This document shows positions 43,787 through 51,887 of a DNA stretch of 64,000 bases, piece after piece (positions within the stretch are counted from its first letter, which is position 1; each line of letters opens with the position of its first letter). The notes below the pieces were generated by a model. It saw nothing but the letters and a program-made list of their open reading frames with translations, did no database searches and was not told the origin of the DNA. The DNA lies in the NCBI GenBank assembly GCA_006218065.1, contig VBWE01000026.1, positions 48,210-112,209 on the forward strand, in the 5' to 3' direction. A program made the position numbers and the translations under genes. This stretch comes from Bacteroidota bacterium (lineage in GTDB: Bacteria > Bacteroidota > Bacteroidia > Palsa-965).

Positions 43787-43848
43787 TCTCTGCGGCAGGA
43801 GCATGTGTGCTGACTCTGCGTTCTCCGCGCCTCTGCGGTGAATTTTTA
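43787..43848. repeat. CTCTGCG-type repeat between mrdA and rodA
   Basis: Positions 43809-43847 match 6345-6383 at 36 of 39 bases; a short left arm at 43788-43796 pairs imperfectly with it. Confidence 0.65.
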
Positions 43849-43857
43849 CGGATACTT

Positions 43858-45735
43858 TCATTCTCCCTGCTCCGGCTCTTCTTTTTTCGCTTTCGGATCG
43901 GTCGATTTGGAGATCAGGTTTCCTTCGAGCATTCTTTTTTCGAGTTCCGGGCGGGTGATTTTCCCGGTCAGGTATTTTTCAACCATCAGGCTGGCGATCG
44001 GCGCGGCCCAACGGGATCCGTATCCTGAATTCTCGACCAGGATGGCAATCGCAATTTTCGGATTGTCTTTCGGGGCAAAACATACAAACACGGAATGGTC
44101 ATCTCCATGCGGGTTTTGCGCGGTTCCTGTTTTTCCGCAGACCTCGATACCCGGAATCTGTGCGATGCGTGCGGTACCCGCTTCCACCACTTTATACATG
44201 CCTTCGATCACGTTATTGAAATACTGCGTATCGGTTACCATCGTATAATGTTTCACTTTCCATTTGGCGTCGATTTCTTTTTCGTCGCCGATGGATTTGA
44301 TGATATGCGGCGTATAGTACCAGCCTTTGTTCGCGATGGTGCTCGTGATATTTGCCATCTGCAGCGGCGTGATGCCAAGTTCAGCCTGCCCGATACCGAG
44401 CGAAATAATATTGCTCGCCATCCAGGCGCCTTTGCCGTGCAGTTTATCGTAATACTCCACCGAAGGCACGTTTCCTTTCAGCACGTACGGAAGATCGGAA
44501 TCGAGCTTTACGCCTACGCCGAAACTCTGCACATACTTGCGCCAGGCCGTATATCCGTCGACTGAGCGTTTGTACTTGCGCCGGTTTTCCACGATGGAGC
44601 GGAATACATACGAGTAATACGAATTGCACGAAGTGGCGATGGATCCTTCCAGGTTGGTCGGACTGGCGTGCGGGTGACATTTCGGTTTGCCGCCCATCGG
44701 CGGGTACCCGCGCGCGCAGGGATAGAGGGTGGATGGCGTAAGCACACCTTCCTGCTGACCTATAAGTGCGTTCAGCAGTTTGAACGTGGAACCCGGCGGA
44801 TAATACGCCATCAGCGCGCGGTTGAAAAGCGGCCGGCCGATAGTATCCTGCAACAGGACTACGTAATTTTTCGTGCGTTCGCGTCCCACCAAAAGATTGG
44901 GATCATACGTCGGACTGGTGATCAGCGCGAGAATTTCGCCGGTGCCCGGTTCAATCGCCACGATTCCGCCGATCTTGTTCTGCATCAGTTGCTCCCCGTA
45001 CAACTGCAGGTCCGCATCCAGGCTCGAAGTCAGGTACTTGCCGGGAATGGCCGCGGTATCGTAAATCCCGTCTTTGAATTTTCCTTTGATATTACCGTGC
45101 ACGTCGCGCATCAGGATACTCACGCCTTTACGTCCGCGCAGCACTTCCTCGTAGCCTTTTTCCACGCCGCTGATGCCGATATAATCACCGTCGCGGTAGT
45201 AGGGATTTTTCTCCGTTACTTTTTTGTCCACTTCACCTACGTACCCGAGCAGGTGTGCGGCGATATTCGTGGGGTATTTGCGCACGGTACGGGTCTGCAC
45301 TTCAAAACCGCGGTACTTGTACATGTGTTCCTGCAGGCGCGCATATACTTCGGGTAAAAGCTGTTTTTCGAAAATGAGCGGTCGCGGGTCGCGTTTCATG
45401 AAAGCTTCTTCGCGCAGTTTTTTCAAACGTTTTACAAAAACATCGCGGTCCATACCCAGCTGTTTGCACATGTCATTCGTATCGAGCGACTTCACCATCT
45501 TGGGCGTAACGAGGAGATCGTAGGCAATCTGGTTATAAACGAGCAGTTTGCCTTTGCGGTCGTAAATAAACCCGCGGGGCGGGTAATCCGTCTTGAAATA
45601 AAAAGCCTGGTTTCGCGAACTCAGTTTGTAGCTGTCATCGACCACCTGGATATAAAAAAGACGGCCGATGTAAGTAAACACCAGCAGGAGAACAAAACCC
45701 GCCACGATATATTTTCGCAATCCTTCGTTATTCAT
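43858..45735 (-). CDS. mrdA: Penicillin-binding protein 2 (elongasome transpeptidase)
   Basis: 625 residues. One N-terminal membrane helix (IVAGFVLLLVFTYIGRLFY), a pedestal/dimerisation domain with RGFIYDRKGKLLVYN, and a transpeptidase domain with the active-site motif PPGSTFKLL (Ser-x-x-Lys), SCNSYY (SxN) and KTGTAQN (KTG). It cross-links peptidoglycan with RodA and MreCD. The start ATG overlaps the mreD stop by 4 nt (ATGA). The C-terminal tail is Lys/Glu-rich, STDPKAKKEEPEQGE. Confidence 0.95.
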   Translation of the reverse strand: MNNEGLRKYIVAGFVLLLVFTYIGRLFYIQVVDDSYKLSSRNQAFYFKTDYPPRGFIYDRKGKLLVYNQIAYDLLVTPKMVKSLDTNDMCKQLGMDRDVFVKRLKKLREEAFMKRDPRPLIFEKQLLPEVYARLQEHMYKYRGFEVQTRTVRKYPTNIAAHLLGYVGEVDKKVTEKNPYYRDGDYIGISGVEKGYEEVLRGRKGVSILMRDVHGNIKGKFKDGIYDTAAIPGKYLTSSLDADLQLYGEQLMQNKIGGIVAIEPGTGEILALITSPTYDPNLLVGRERTKNYVVLLQDTIGRPLFNRALMAYYPPGSTFKLLNALIGQQEGVLTPSTLYPCARGYPPMGGKPKCHPHASPTNLEGSIATSCNSYYSYVFRSIVENRRKYKRSVDGYTAWRKYVQSFGVGVKLDSDLPYVLKGNVPSVEYYDKLHGKGAWMASNIISLGIGQAELGITPLQMANITSTIANKGWYYTPHIIKSIGDEKEIDAKWKVKHYTMVTDTQYFNNVIEGMYKVVEAGTARIAQIPGIEVCGKTGTAQNPHGDDHSVFVCFAPKDNPKIAIAILVENSGYGSRWAAPIASLMVEKYLTGKITRPELEKRMLEGNLISKSTDPKAKKEEPEQGE

Positions 45736-46250
45736 GCCGCCTCCTTCCTGCGATAGAACAGTAACTGTACGACAAGTACCAGCAGCAACGTTACGCCCGA
45801 ACTCGCGATCACACGCAGCAGGGTGGAGAAAAATTCATGAAAGCTGAGCACTTCGAGAAAAAACAAAAACAGGTGATGCAGCACGATCATAATCGCCGCG
45901 TATGAAATGAACCAGCTCCGGCCCATATACTGCATGGTGGGCTGAAAACCGAATTCGTATCCTTCGCGTGGGCTCATCAGCCGCAGGATTCCCGGCCGCA
46001 GGTAGCCGATGAACGTACAAACGGTGGTGTGTACTCCCGGCGTCTGGTAAAACAAATCGACAAGCAGGCCGGTGAAAAACGCAAGCAGCAATCCCAGCCA
46101 CGGCGGCGTTTCGAACGGAAGCTGCATGATGAACAGGATATACAGGAACGGGTTGATGTACGGCCCGATCTCCGCATTTTTCAGGATCAGTCCCTGCGCG
46201 AGGACCAGCAGTACCAGGCGGGCGGCATGTCGCAGGATCTCACTTAGCAT
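45732..46250 (-). CDS. mreD: Rod-shape protein MreD
   Basis: 172 residues, five or six hydrophobic segments; NPFLYILFIMQLPFETPPWLGLLLAF and GLLVDLFYQTPGVHT are typical of Bacteroidota MreD. It is assigned largely by position between mreC and mrdA, with which it overlaps by 11 and 4 nt. It is an inner-membrane scaffold of the elongasome. Confidence 0.85.
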   Translation of the reverse strand: MLSEILRHAARLVLLVLAQGLILKNAEIGPYINPFLYILFIMQLPFETPPWLGLLLAFFTGLLVDLFYQTPGVHTTVCTFIGYLRPGILRLMSPREGYEFGFQPTMQYMGRSWFISYAAIMIVLHHLFLFFLEVLSFHEFFSTLLRVIASSGVTLLLVLVVQLLFYRRKEAA

Positions 46251-47088
46251 TTTCCGCGTTTTTCAGGGTTTCCTGCTGCAGTTTATCCTTTTCATCCTTG
46301 AAGAGATACTTCACGATAAACACGTACTGGAGCGCTTTGAAATCCGTAGTCAGGTTGACTTTCGCCGTGTAATACTGATCGCCTGATTTGATCCCGAAAC
46401 TTTCGACAATGCCGACAGGAATGCCGGCCGGGTATGTATCGCCGATACCGCTGGTGAACAGCGTATCCCCTTTTTTGATTTTGGCGTGCGTGGGCAATTC
46501 GCGGAGCGTGGCGCTGCGGTAATTGGACGCATCGTCCCACGACACCGGTCCGAACGTACCGTCGCTTTTCAGGCGCGAACTCACTTTCGCTTCCTTGTGC
46601 AGCAGCGACATGACCGTACAGAAATTATCCGAAACCTGGAGTACTTTGCCCACCACGCCCTCGGGCCCGATCACGCCCATGCCGGGTTTCACACCCTGCA
46701 GCGATCCGCGGTTCAGCGTGAGGTAATTGTTGCGGCGGTAAACGGTATTATCCACTACACCCGCTTCCATGTATTCGAACTGCTGTTTGTAAATCGTATC
46801 CTTCACCTGGATGCTGGTCCCGGTGAACTTCGCGAACGACGAAGCCTGCCGCGAGAGGAGAAATGCATTTTGTTTGCTGAGCTGCTCGTTGTCTTCCTTC
46901 AGGTGAAAATACTGCGTAACCTCATCGCGGGCTTCGAGCATTTCACCGACTACGGCATTGGAGGAGTTCATGAAACCGGCGCGGTGAAAATAATTGTTCT
47001 GCACGAGCATGATGACAGCGAAACTTTCCAGCGCGAGGAACAGCAGGAAGAAATAATGCCTGACGAAAAAAACGAGCAGATTGCGCAT
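46240..47088 (-). CDS. mreC: Rod-shape protein MreC
   Basis: 282 residues. N-terminal cytoplasmic basic segment and one membrane helix (FLALESFAVIMLVQN), a coiled coil (FHLKEDNEQLSKQNAFLL), then the periplasmic beta-barrel pair with GSLQGVKPGMGVIGPEGVVGKV and GDTLFTSGIGDTYPAGIPVGIV, the MreC signature. It links MreB to PBP2. The stop lies 11 nt inside mreD. Confidence 0.94.
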   Translation of the reverse strand: MRNLLVFFVRHYFFLLFLALESFAVIMLVQNNYFHRAGFMNSSNAVVGEMLEARDEVTQYFHLKEDNEQLSKQNAFLLSRQASSFAKFTGTSIQVKDTIYKQQFEYMEAGVVDNTVYRRNNYLTLNRGSLQGVKPGMGVIGPEGVVGKVLQVSDNFCTVMSLLHKEAKVSSRLKSDGTFGPVSWDDASNYRSATLRELPTHAKIKKGDTLFTSGIGDTYPAGIPVGIVESFGIKSGDQYYTAKVNLTTDFKALQYVFIVKYLFKDEKDKLQQETLKNAENAK

Positions 47089-47157
47089 GGTTCACTTGCT
47101 GTTCGCGCAGGTTCCCGCATCGCCCTGTCCAGGCAGGGCAACCGCGGTTCATGCGCT

Positions 47158-48180
47158 TTATTTGATCAGGAACGGGAACTTGTCGATGTTCTTGAGCGCG
47201 ATGCCGGTACCGCGGGCTACGGCACGCAGCGGATCGTCGGCCACATGAACGGGCAGTTTGGTCTTGAGCGAAATACGTTTGTCCAGGCCGCGAAGCAGTG
47301 AACCACCGCCTGCCAGGTAAATGCCGGTGCGGTAAATATCGGCCGAAAGTTCCGGCGGGGTCATCTCGAGCGCGTTGAGGATCGCTTCTTCGATTTTGGA
47401 AATCGATTTGTCGAGCGCATGCGCGATTTCCACGTAAGAGACGTAAATCTCTTTCGGGATACCGGTCATGAGATCGCGACCGTGTACGGCGAAATCCGGC
47501 GGCGGGTTATCGATCTCGGTCATCGCGGCGCCCACTTCGATCTTGATCCGCTCCGCAGTACGTTCACCGATCAGGATATTGTGCTGGCGGCGCATGTATT
47601 CTTCGATGCTTCCCGTGAATTCATCACCGGCGATGCGGATCGATTTGTCGCAGACGATTCCGCCGAGCGCGATCACCGCGATCTCGCTGGTACCGCCGCC
47701 GATGTCGATGATCATATTGCCCATCGGTTCTTCTACGTCGATGCCGATACCGATCGCGGCGGCCATCGGTTCATGGATGAGGTACACTTCTTTCGCACCG
47801 GCATGTTCTGCGGAGTCGCGCACTGCGCGTTTTTCCACTTCGGTGATGCCCGAAGGAATGCAGATCACCATCCGCAGCGACGGGTTGAACAGCCGCCGGC
47901 CCGGGTTGATCATCTTGATCATGCCGCGGATCATTTCTTCCGCCGCGTGGAAATCGGCGATCACACCGTCTTTCAGCGGGCGAATGGTTTTGATGTTCTC
48001 GTGCGTTTTGCCGTGCATCTGCATGGCCTGTTTGCCCACGGCGATGATTTTGGACGTGGTCCGGTCGATGGCTACGATACTCGGTTCATCCACCACGACT
48101 TTATCGTTGTGAATGATGAGCGTATTCGCCGTGCCGAGGTCGATCGCTATTTCCTGTGTGAAAAAATCAAATAATCCCAT
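47158..48180 (-). CDS. mreB: Rod-shape actin homologue MreB
   Basis: 340 residues. Actin-fold ATPase motifs: AIDLGTANTLI (phosphate 1), NMIIDIGGGTSEIAVIALGGI (phosphate 2), and GIYLAGGGSLLRGLD (adenosine). MreB forms membrane filaments that steer side-wall synthesis. 69 nt separate it from mreC and 35 nt from purH upstream, so the whole purH-to-rodA set may be one transcript. No independent promoter box seen directly upstream. Confidence 0.97.
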   Translation of the reverse strand: MGLFDFFTQEIAIDLGTANTLIIHNDKVVVDEPSIVAIDRTTSKIIAVGKQAMQMHGKTHENIKTIRPLKDGVIADFHAAEEMIRGMIKMINPGRRLFNPSLRMVICIPSGITEVEKRAVRDSAEHAGAKEVYLIHEPMAAAIGIGIDVEEPMGNMIIDIGGGTSEIAVIALGGIVCDKSIRIAGDEFTGSIEEYMRRQHNILIGERTAERIKIEVGAAMTEIDNPPPDFAVHGRDLMTGIPKEIYVSYVEIAHALDKSISKIEEAILNALEMTPPELSADIYRTGIYLAGGGSLLRGLDKRISLKTKLPVHVADDPLRAVARGTGIALKNIDKFPFLIK

Positions 48181-48215
48181 TCGTGATGCGGTGTATGAAT
48201 GTTGTATTTCCTGGA

Positions 48216-49751
48216 TCAGTGTTTAAAATGACGCACGCCGGTAAAAACCATCGCCATGCCGTGCGCGTCGCAGTACGCGATAGAATCTTTGTCTTTGATC
48301 GATCCTCCCGGCTGGACCACGGCATGAATTCCGGCTTCATCGGCAATCTGCACACAATCGGGGAACGGGAAGAAGGCATCGGACGCCATCACGGCGCCTT
48401 TGAGATCGAAACCGAAACTGTTCGCTTTGGCGATAGCCTGGCGCAGGGCGTCCACGCGCGAGGTTTGCCCGGTGCCGCTGGCGAGCAGCATGCCGTTTTT
48501 CGCCAGCACGATGGTATTCGACTTGGTATGCTTCACCACTTTGTTGGCGAAAACCAGGTCGGCGAATTCGCGCGCGTCAGGAACCGCCGTGGTCGCCGGT
48601 TTCATGTCGGCGTTTTTTTCTGCGGAAAGATCTTTATCCTGCGCAATCACGCCGTTGAGCAGCGAACGGAAAGAACGCTGCGGCAGCGTTGTTTTTTTCT
48701 GCACGAGGATGATGCGGTTCTGTTTCTGTTTCAGAATTTCCGTGGCTGCCGTTTCGTATGCCGGCGCGATGATGACTTCGAAAAACAGTTTGTTTATTTC
48801 CGCAGCGGTGGCCGCATCGATCGTGCGGTTGCAGATAAGGATGCCGCCGAAAGCGGAAACGGGATCGGCGGCGAGCGCGTCGGTCCACGATTCGAGCACC
48901 GTGGCGCGTGAAGCGATTCCGCAGGCATTGTTATGTTTGAGAATCGCAAACGTACTGGCTTCCGACGGATCGAAATCGACGAGCAGGTTCACGGCCGCAT
49001 CCACATCGAGCAGGTTATTGTACGAAAGTTCTTTCCCGTTCAGTTTGTCGAACATGCCCTCGAGATCGCCGAAGAACCAGCCTTTCTGATGCGGGTTTTC
49101 GCCGTAACGCAGGGCGCGCCCGTGCTGCAGGCTTTGTTTGAAAACCGGCTCCCCGCCGTCGCCGTTGAACCAGTTGAAGATCGCCGAATCGTAATGCGAC
49201 GACATGTTGAATGCGCGCGTGGCGAGCATTTTCCGGTCGGAGATTTCCGTGCTGCCGTTTTTGGTTTCGAGCAGATCAAGCAGTACCGGGTAATCGTTGC
49301 GTGAAGAAACGATAACCACGTCTTTGAAATTTTTGGCTGCCGCGCGGATGAGCGAGATTCCGCCAATGTCGATTTTCTCAATGATATCCTGCTCCGCAGC
49401 GCCCGAAGCGACGGTCTGCTCGAACGGGTAAAGGTCGACGATCACGAGATCGATCTCCGGAATTTCATATTCCTCGAGCTGCGCCACGTCGCTTTGCAGT
49501 CCGCGGCGGCTGAGGATTCCCCCGAAAATTTTCGGGTGAAGTGTTTTTACACGTCCGCCGAGAATGGACGGGTACGAAGTAAGTTCTTCGACAGGTGTAA
49601 CCGGTACGCCCAGTTTCTCGATAAATTCCTGCGTACCGCCCGTACTGAAAAGATGCACACCGAGTGCATGCAATTTCCGTATCACCGGTTCCAGGTTGTC
49701 TTTGTAATAAACCGAAACCAGCGCGTTCTTAATGACTTTTAAACCGCTCAT
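48216..49751 (-). CDS. purH: Bifunctional AICAR transformylase / IMP cyclohydrolase
   Basis: 511 residues from ATG at 49751 (MSGLKVIKNALVSVYYKD); a longer frame runs to 49913 but crosses the promoter. The N-terminal IMP cyclohydrolase domain (HALGVHLFSTGGTQEFI, KTLHPKIFGGIL, RAAAKNFKDVVIVS) is followed by AICAR transformylase (LRYGENPHQKGWF, NNACGIA, SDAFFPFPD). It performs the last two steps of IMP synthesis. The order purH-mreB-mreC is common in Bacteroidota. Promoter box TAGCTTTG at 49773-49780, minus strand. Confidence 0.96.
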   Translation of the reverse strand: MSGLKVIKNALVSVYYKDNLEPVIRKLHALGVHLFSTGGTQEFIEKLGVPVTPVEELTSYPSILGGRVKTLHPKIFGGILSRRGLQSDVAQLEEYEIPEIDLVIVDLYPFEQTVASGAAEQDIIEKIDIGGISLIRAAAKNFKDVVIVSSRNDYPVLLDLLETKNGSTEISDRKMLATRAFNMSSHYDSAIFNWFNGDGGEPVFKQSLQHGRALRYGENPHQKGWFFGDLEGMFDKLNGKELSYNNLLDVDAAVNLLVDFDPSEASTFAILKHNNACGIASRATVLESWTDALAADPVSAFGGILICNRTIDAATAAEINKLFFEVIIAPAYETAATEILKQKQNRIILVQKKTTLPQRSFRSLLNGVIAQDKDLSAEKNADMKPATTAVPDAREFADLVFANKVVKHTKSNTIVLAKNGMLLASGTGQTSRVDALRQAIAKANSFGFDLKGAVMASDAFFPFPDCVQIADEAGIHAVVQPGGSIKDKDSIAYCDAHGMAMVFTGVRHFKH

Positions 49752-49772
49752 AAACCCCCTTGAAATACGCTT

Positions 49773-49780
49773 CAAAGCTA
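49773..49780 (-). promoter_or_regulatory. TAnnTTTG -7 promoter box for purH-mre cluster
   Basis: TAGCTTTG on the minus strand, 21 nt before the purH ATG at 49751. Confidence 0.6.
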
Positions 49781-49947
49781 CAAACTTTCTATACTGCAAA
49801 ACCGGCCCGAAACGCTGATTTGGCGCTTTGTTGATAACTGGAGGCGATTGTTCATAAGTGTGGTTTTCCGTCGAATAAGTGATGAAGAAGTCAGGGAGAA
49901 AAAAATCGCGCAAAAAATTTCCGGAAAAGATGGTTTAAAGGGTCTTC

Positions 49948-50044
49948 GGAAAACGATCGTTACAGCAAGTTTTTGGAAAACGATCGTTACAGCGAGTTTC
50001 TGGAAAACGATCGTTGCTAGTCGACGACAGAGTCGTCGACTAGC
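49948..50044. repeat. 27-bp tandem repeat with adjacent 13-nt palindrome
   Basis: Units start at 49948, 49975 and 50002 (core GGAAAACGATCGTTACAGC; the last is cut short). Directly after, GCTAGTCGACGAC (50016-50028) and its complement (50032-50044) form a perfect hairpin with a 3-nt loop. It occupies the middle of the 368-nt gene-free stretch between purH and the permease; the rest holds the two promoter boxes and no gene. Confidence 0.8.
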
Positions 50045-50095
50045 GAAGTCTCATTTAAACTGTCTTTTTAAGGTTCTTTTAAACCTCATTTATGG

Positions 50096-50103
50096 TAACT
50101 TTG
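50096..50103 (+). promoter_or_regulatory. TAnnTTTG -7 promoter box for permease gene
   Basis: TAACTTTG, 16 nt before the ATG at 50120. Confidence 0.6.
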
Positions 50104-50119
50104 CTTTCCATAACAGCAC

Positions 50120-51367
50120 ATGCTTTTTCTAACGCTTTTCCGTGAGAGTATCCTGTTTGCGCTGACCGCGCTGCGGGTGAACCGGTTGCGTACTTTCCTT
50201 TCCCTGCTGGGCGTCACCATCGGGATTTTCGCCATTATCGCGGTGTTCACCTTTGTCGATTCCATCGAGCAGAAAGTAAAAGGAAGCGTGCAGTCGCTGG
50301 GCGACGACGTGGTTTTCATCCAGAAATGGCCCTGGACTTTCGGCCCGGATTATCCCTGGTGGAAATACCTGAACCGCCCGGTTCCGCAGGTGGATGAGCT
50401 GGAAGACGTGCAGCGGCGTTCGCAGTCGGCACAGGCGATCTGCTTCGCAGCGGAAACGCGGAAATCCGTTTTTTTCCAGAGCAGCGTAGTGGAAAATGTC
50501 GGCATCAAAGCGGTTTCATTCGAATACGAACAGGTTAAAAATTTCGAACTCGAGGACGGACGTTATTTCACGGAAATCGAGGCGCAGAGCGGGAAGCCGG
50601 TTTGCGTGATGGGCTATGCAGTTGCCAACGCGCTCTTCCGCGGAAAGCCCGCCACGGGCCAGTCCGTGAAAATATTCGGGCGCAAAATCCAGATCATCGG
50701 CGTATTTAAAAAAGAAGGCGAAAGCATGTTCGGCAACAGCCTCGATGCGTTCGTGGTGATGCCCGTACTTTTCGCCCGGAACGTGATGGACGTGAACAGC
50801 GAAAACCTCGATCCGTACATGATGGCCAAATGCAAACCCGGGGTAACGAAAGCCGAACTGATCGACGAACTTACCGGGGTGATGCGCTCCGTCCGGAAAC
50901 TCAAGCCCGATGCGGAACCGAATTTCGCCCTCAACGAAGTAAGCGTACTTTCCGAACAAACCGAAAGCATGTTCGGCGTGGTGGGGATCGCCGGGCTGAT
51001 CATCGGCGTGTTCTCGCTGCTGGTGGGCGGTTTCGGAATCGCCAACATCATGTTCGTATCCGTGCGCGAACGGACCGGGCAGATCGGCATACAGAAATCA
51101 CTCGGTGCAAAAAGCTGGTTCATCCTCATGCAGTTCCTCAGCGAAGCCGTTATGCTCTGCATCATCGGCGGACTTTTCGGACTGCTTATCGTATGGGGAC
51201 TGTCGATCTGGATCAACAGCGCATTCGAACAGGATATGCACCTGACTTTGGCGAATATCGTGCTGGCCATGACGGTTTCCACGCTGATCGGTGTGATTGC
51301 CGGTTTTATTCCGTCATACTCCGCTTCGCAGCTGGACCCGGTGGAAGCTATACGAACCAATATCTGA
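50120..51367 (+). CDS. MacB/FtsX-type ABC transporter permease
   Basis: 415 residues. One N-terminal helix (LRTFLSLLGVTIGIFAIIAV), a large periplasmic MacB_PCD-type domain (residues ~50-270) and three C-terminal helices of the FtsX domain (SLLVGGFGIANIMFVSVRERTGQIGIQKSLGAK is the conserved loop). Such permeases work with a MacB/LolD-like ATPase and move lipids, peptides or drugs mechanically. No ATPase or periplasmic adaptor gene is adjacent, so its partner is elsewhere. A small membrane protein follows 6 nt later. Confidence 0.9.
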   Translation: MLFLTLFRESILFALTALRVNRLRTFLSLLGVTIGIFAIIAVFTFVDSIEQKVKGSVQSLGDDVVFIQKWPWTFGPDYPWWKYLNRPVPQVDELEDVQRRSQSAQAICFAAETRKSVFFQSSVVENVGIKAVSFEYEQVKNFELEDGRYFTEIEAQSGKPVCVMGYAVANALFRGKPATGQSVKIFGRKIQIIGVFKKEGESMFGNSLDAFVVMPVLFARNVMDVNSENLDPYMMAKCKPGVTKAELIDELTGVMRSVRKLKPDAEPNFALNEVSVLSEQTESMFGVVGIAGLIIGVFSLLVGGFGIANIMFVSVRERTGQIGIQKSLGAKSWFILMQFLSEAVMLCIIGGLFGLLIVWGLSIWINSAFEQDMHLTLANIVLAMTVSTLIGVIAGFIPSYSASQLDPVEAIRTNI

Positions 51368-51373
51368 TCCGTG

Positions 51374-51733
51374 ATGAAGAAAGCGGAAAATATCGATGTC
51401 ATACGTAAGCGGCCGAGGCTGCTCGACTGGCTCATTGGCGAAGCTTACCCGGTTACGATGACGCAGTTCGGCATGATGATGCTTCCCGAGTTCCGCCACG
51501 CCGGACTTTTCGTTCCGGCTATTTACGGAATCATTGTAACATTTACATTTATCGCCCTGGTCGGTATCTGGCACATGAAACGCTGGGGACTGGAAATGCT
51601 GATTTACGCTTTTCTTGTCCGGCTGATTTTCCTGGCGACCATCGATGAAATAAGCGTGGTGGGAATTGTGTACCAGCTTACGATCATCATCATCTGCGTG
51701 CCGTATTATAAACGGATGGACCGGAACCTTTGA
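51374..51733 (+). CDS. Small membrane protein of unknown function
   Basis: 119 residues from ATG at 51374 (GTG at 51371 also possible). Soluble N-terminus (MKKAENIDVIRKRPRLLDWLI), then about three hydrophobic segments (FVPAIYGIIVTFTFIALVGIW; LIYAFLVRLIFLATI; VGIVYQLTIIIICVPYY). It starts 6 nt after the permease stop, so they probably share a message. No known family. A subunit of the same complex is possible. Confidence 0.65.
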   Translation: MKKAENIDVIRKRPRLLDWLIGEAYPVTMTQFGMMMLPEFRHAGLFVPAIYGIIVTFTFIALVGIWHMKRWGLEMLIYAFLVRLIFLATIDEISVVGIVYQLTIIIICVPYYKRMDRNL

Positions 51734-51742
51734 TTTATTTCC

Positions 51743-51830
51743 GATTGCCGATTTGCGATTTATCTCTGCGTAATTCAGCGTCCTGCGGTGAAAGACGCTA
51801 ACGTGTGTTCAATTCGGCATTCGCAATTCG
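51743..51830. repeat. Composite of dispersed repeat fragments
   Basis: 51743-51762 duplicates 40371-40390 exactly (20 nt). It is followed by CTCTGCG/CCTGCGGTGAA fragments like the hairpin repeats elsewhere, and AATTCGGCATTCGCAATTCG, the complement of the AATTGCGAATGCCGAA motif at 63946-63972. It lies in the convergent gap between the membrane-protein gene and mfd. Confidence 0.6.
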
Positions 51831-51887
51831 AGTAAGCGGACGCATTGCAAAACCAACTCCGAAGTTTCCGGAAACGTAATTTTAAAG

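Noticed and set aside
49948-50044. Possible CRISPR array
   Set aside because: The units are contiguous with no spacers and only three in number; no cas genes nearby.
49848-50132. 94-residue open frame spanning the 27-bp tandem repeats (KTIVTASFW units)
   Set aside because: The frame follows from a repeat period divisible by three; it overlaps the permease promoter and start and has no plausible initiation context.
51374-51733. Toxin-antitoxin partner of the permease
   Set aside because: The protein is a three-helix membrane protein with no toxin or antitoxin feature; spacing alone is not enough.
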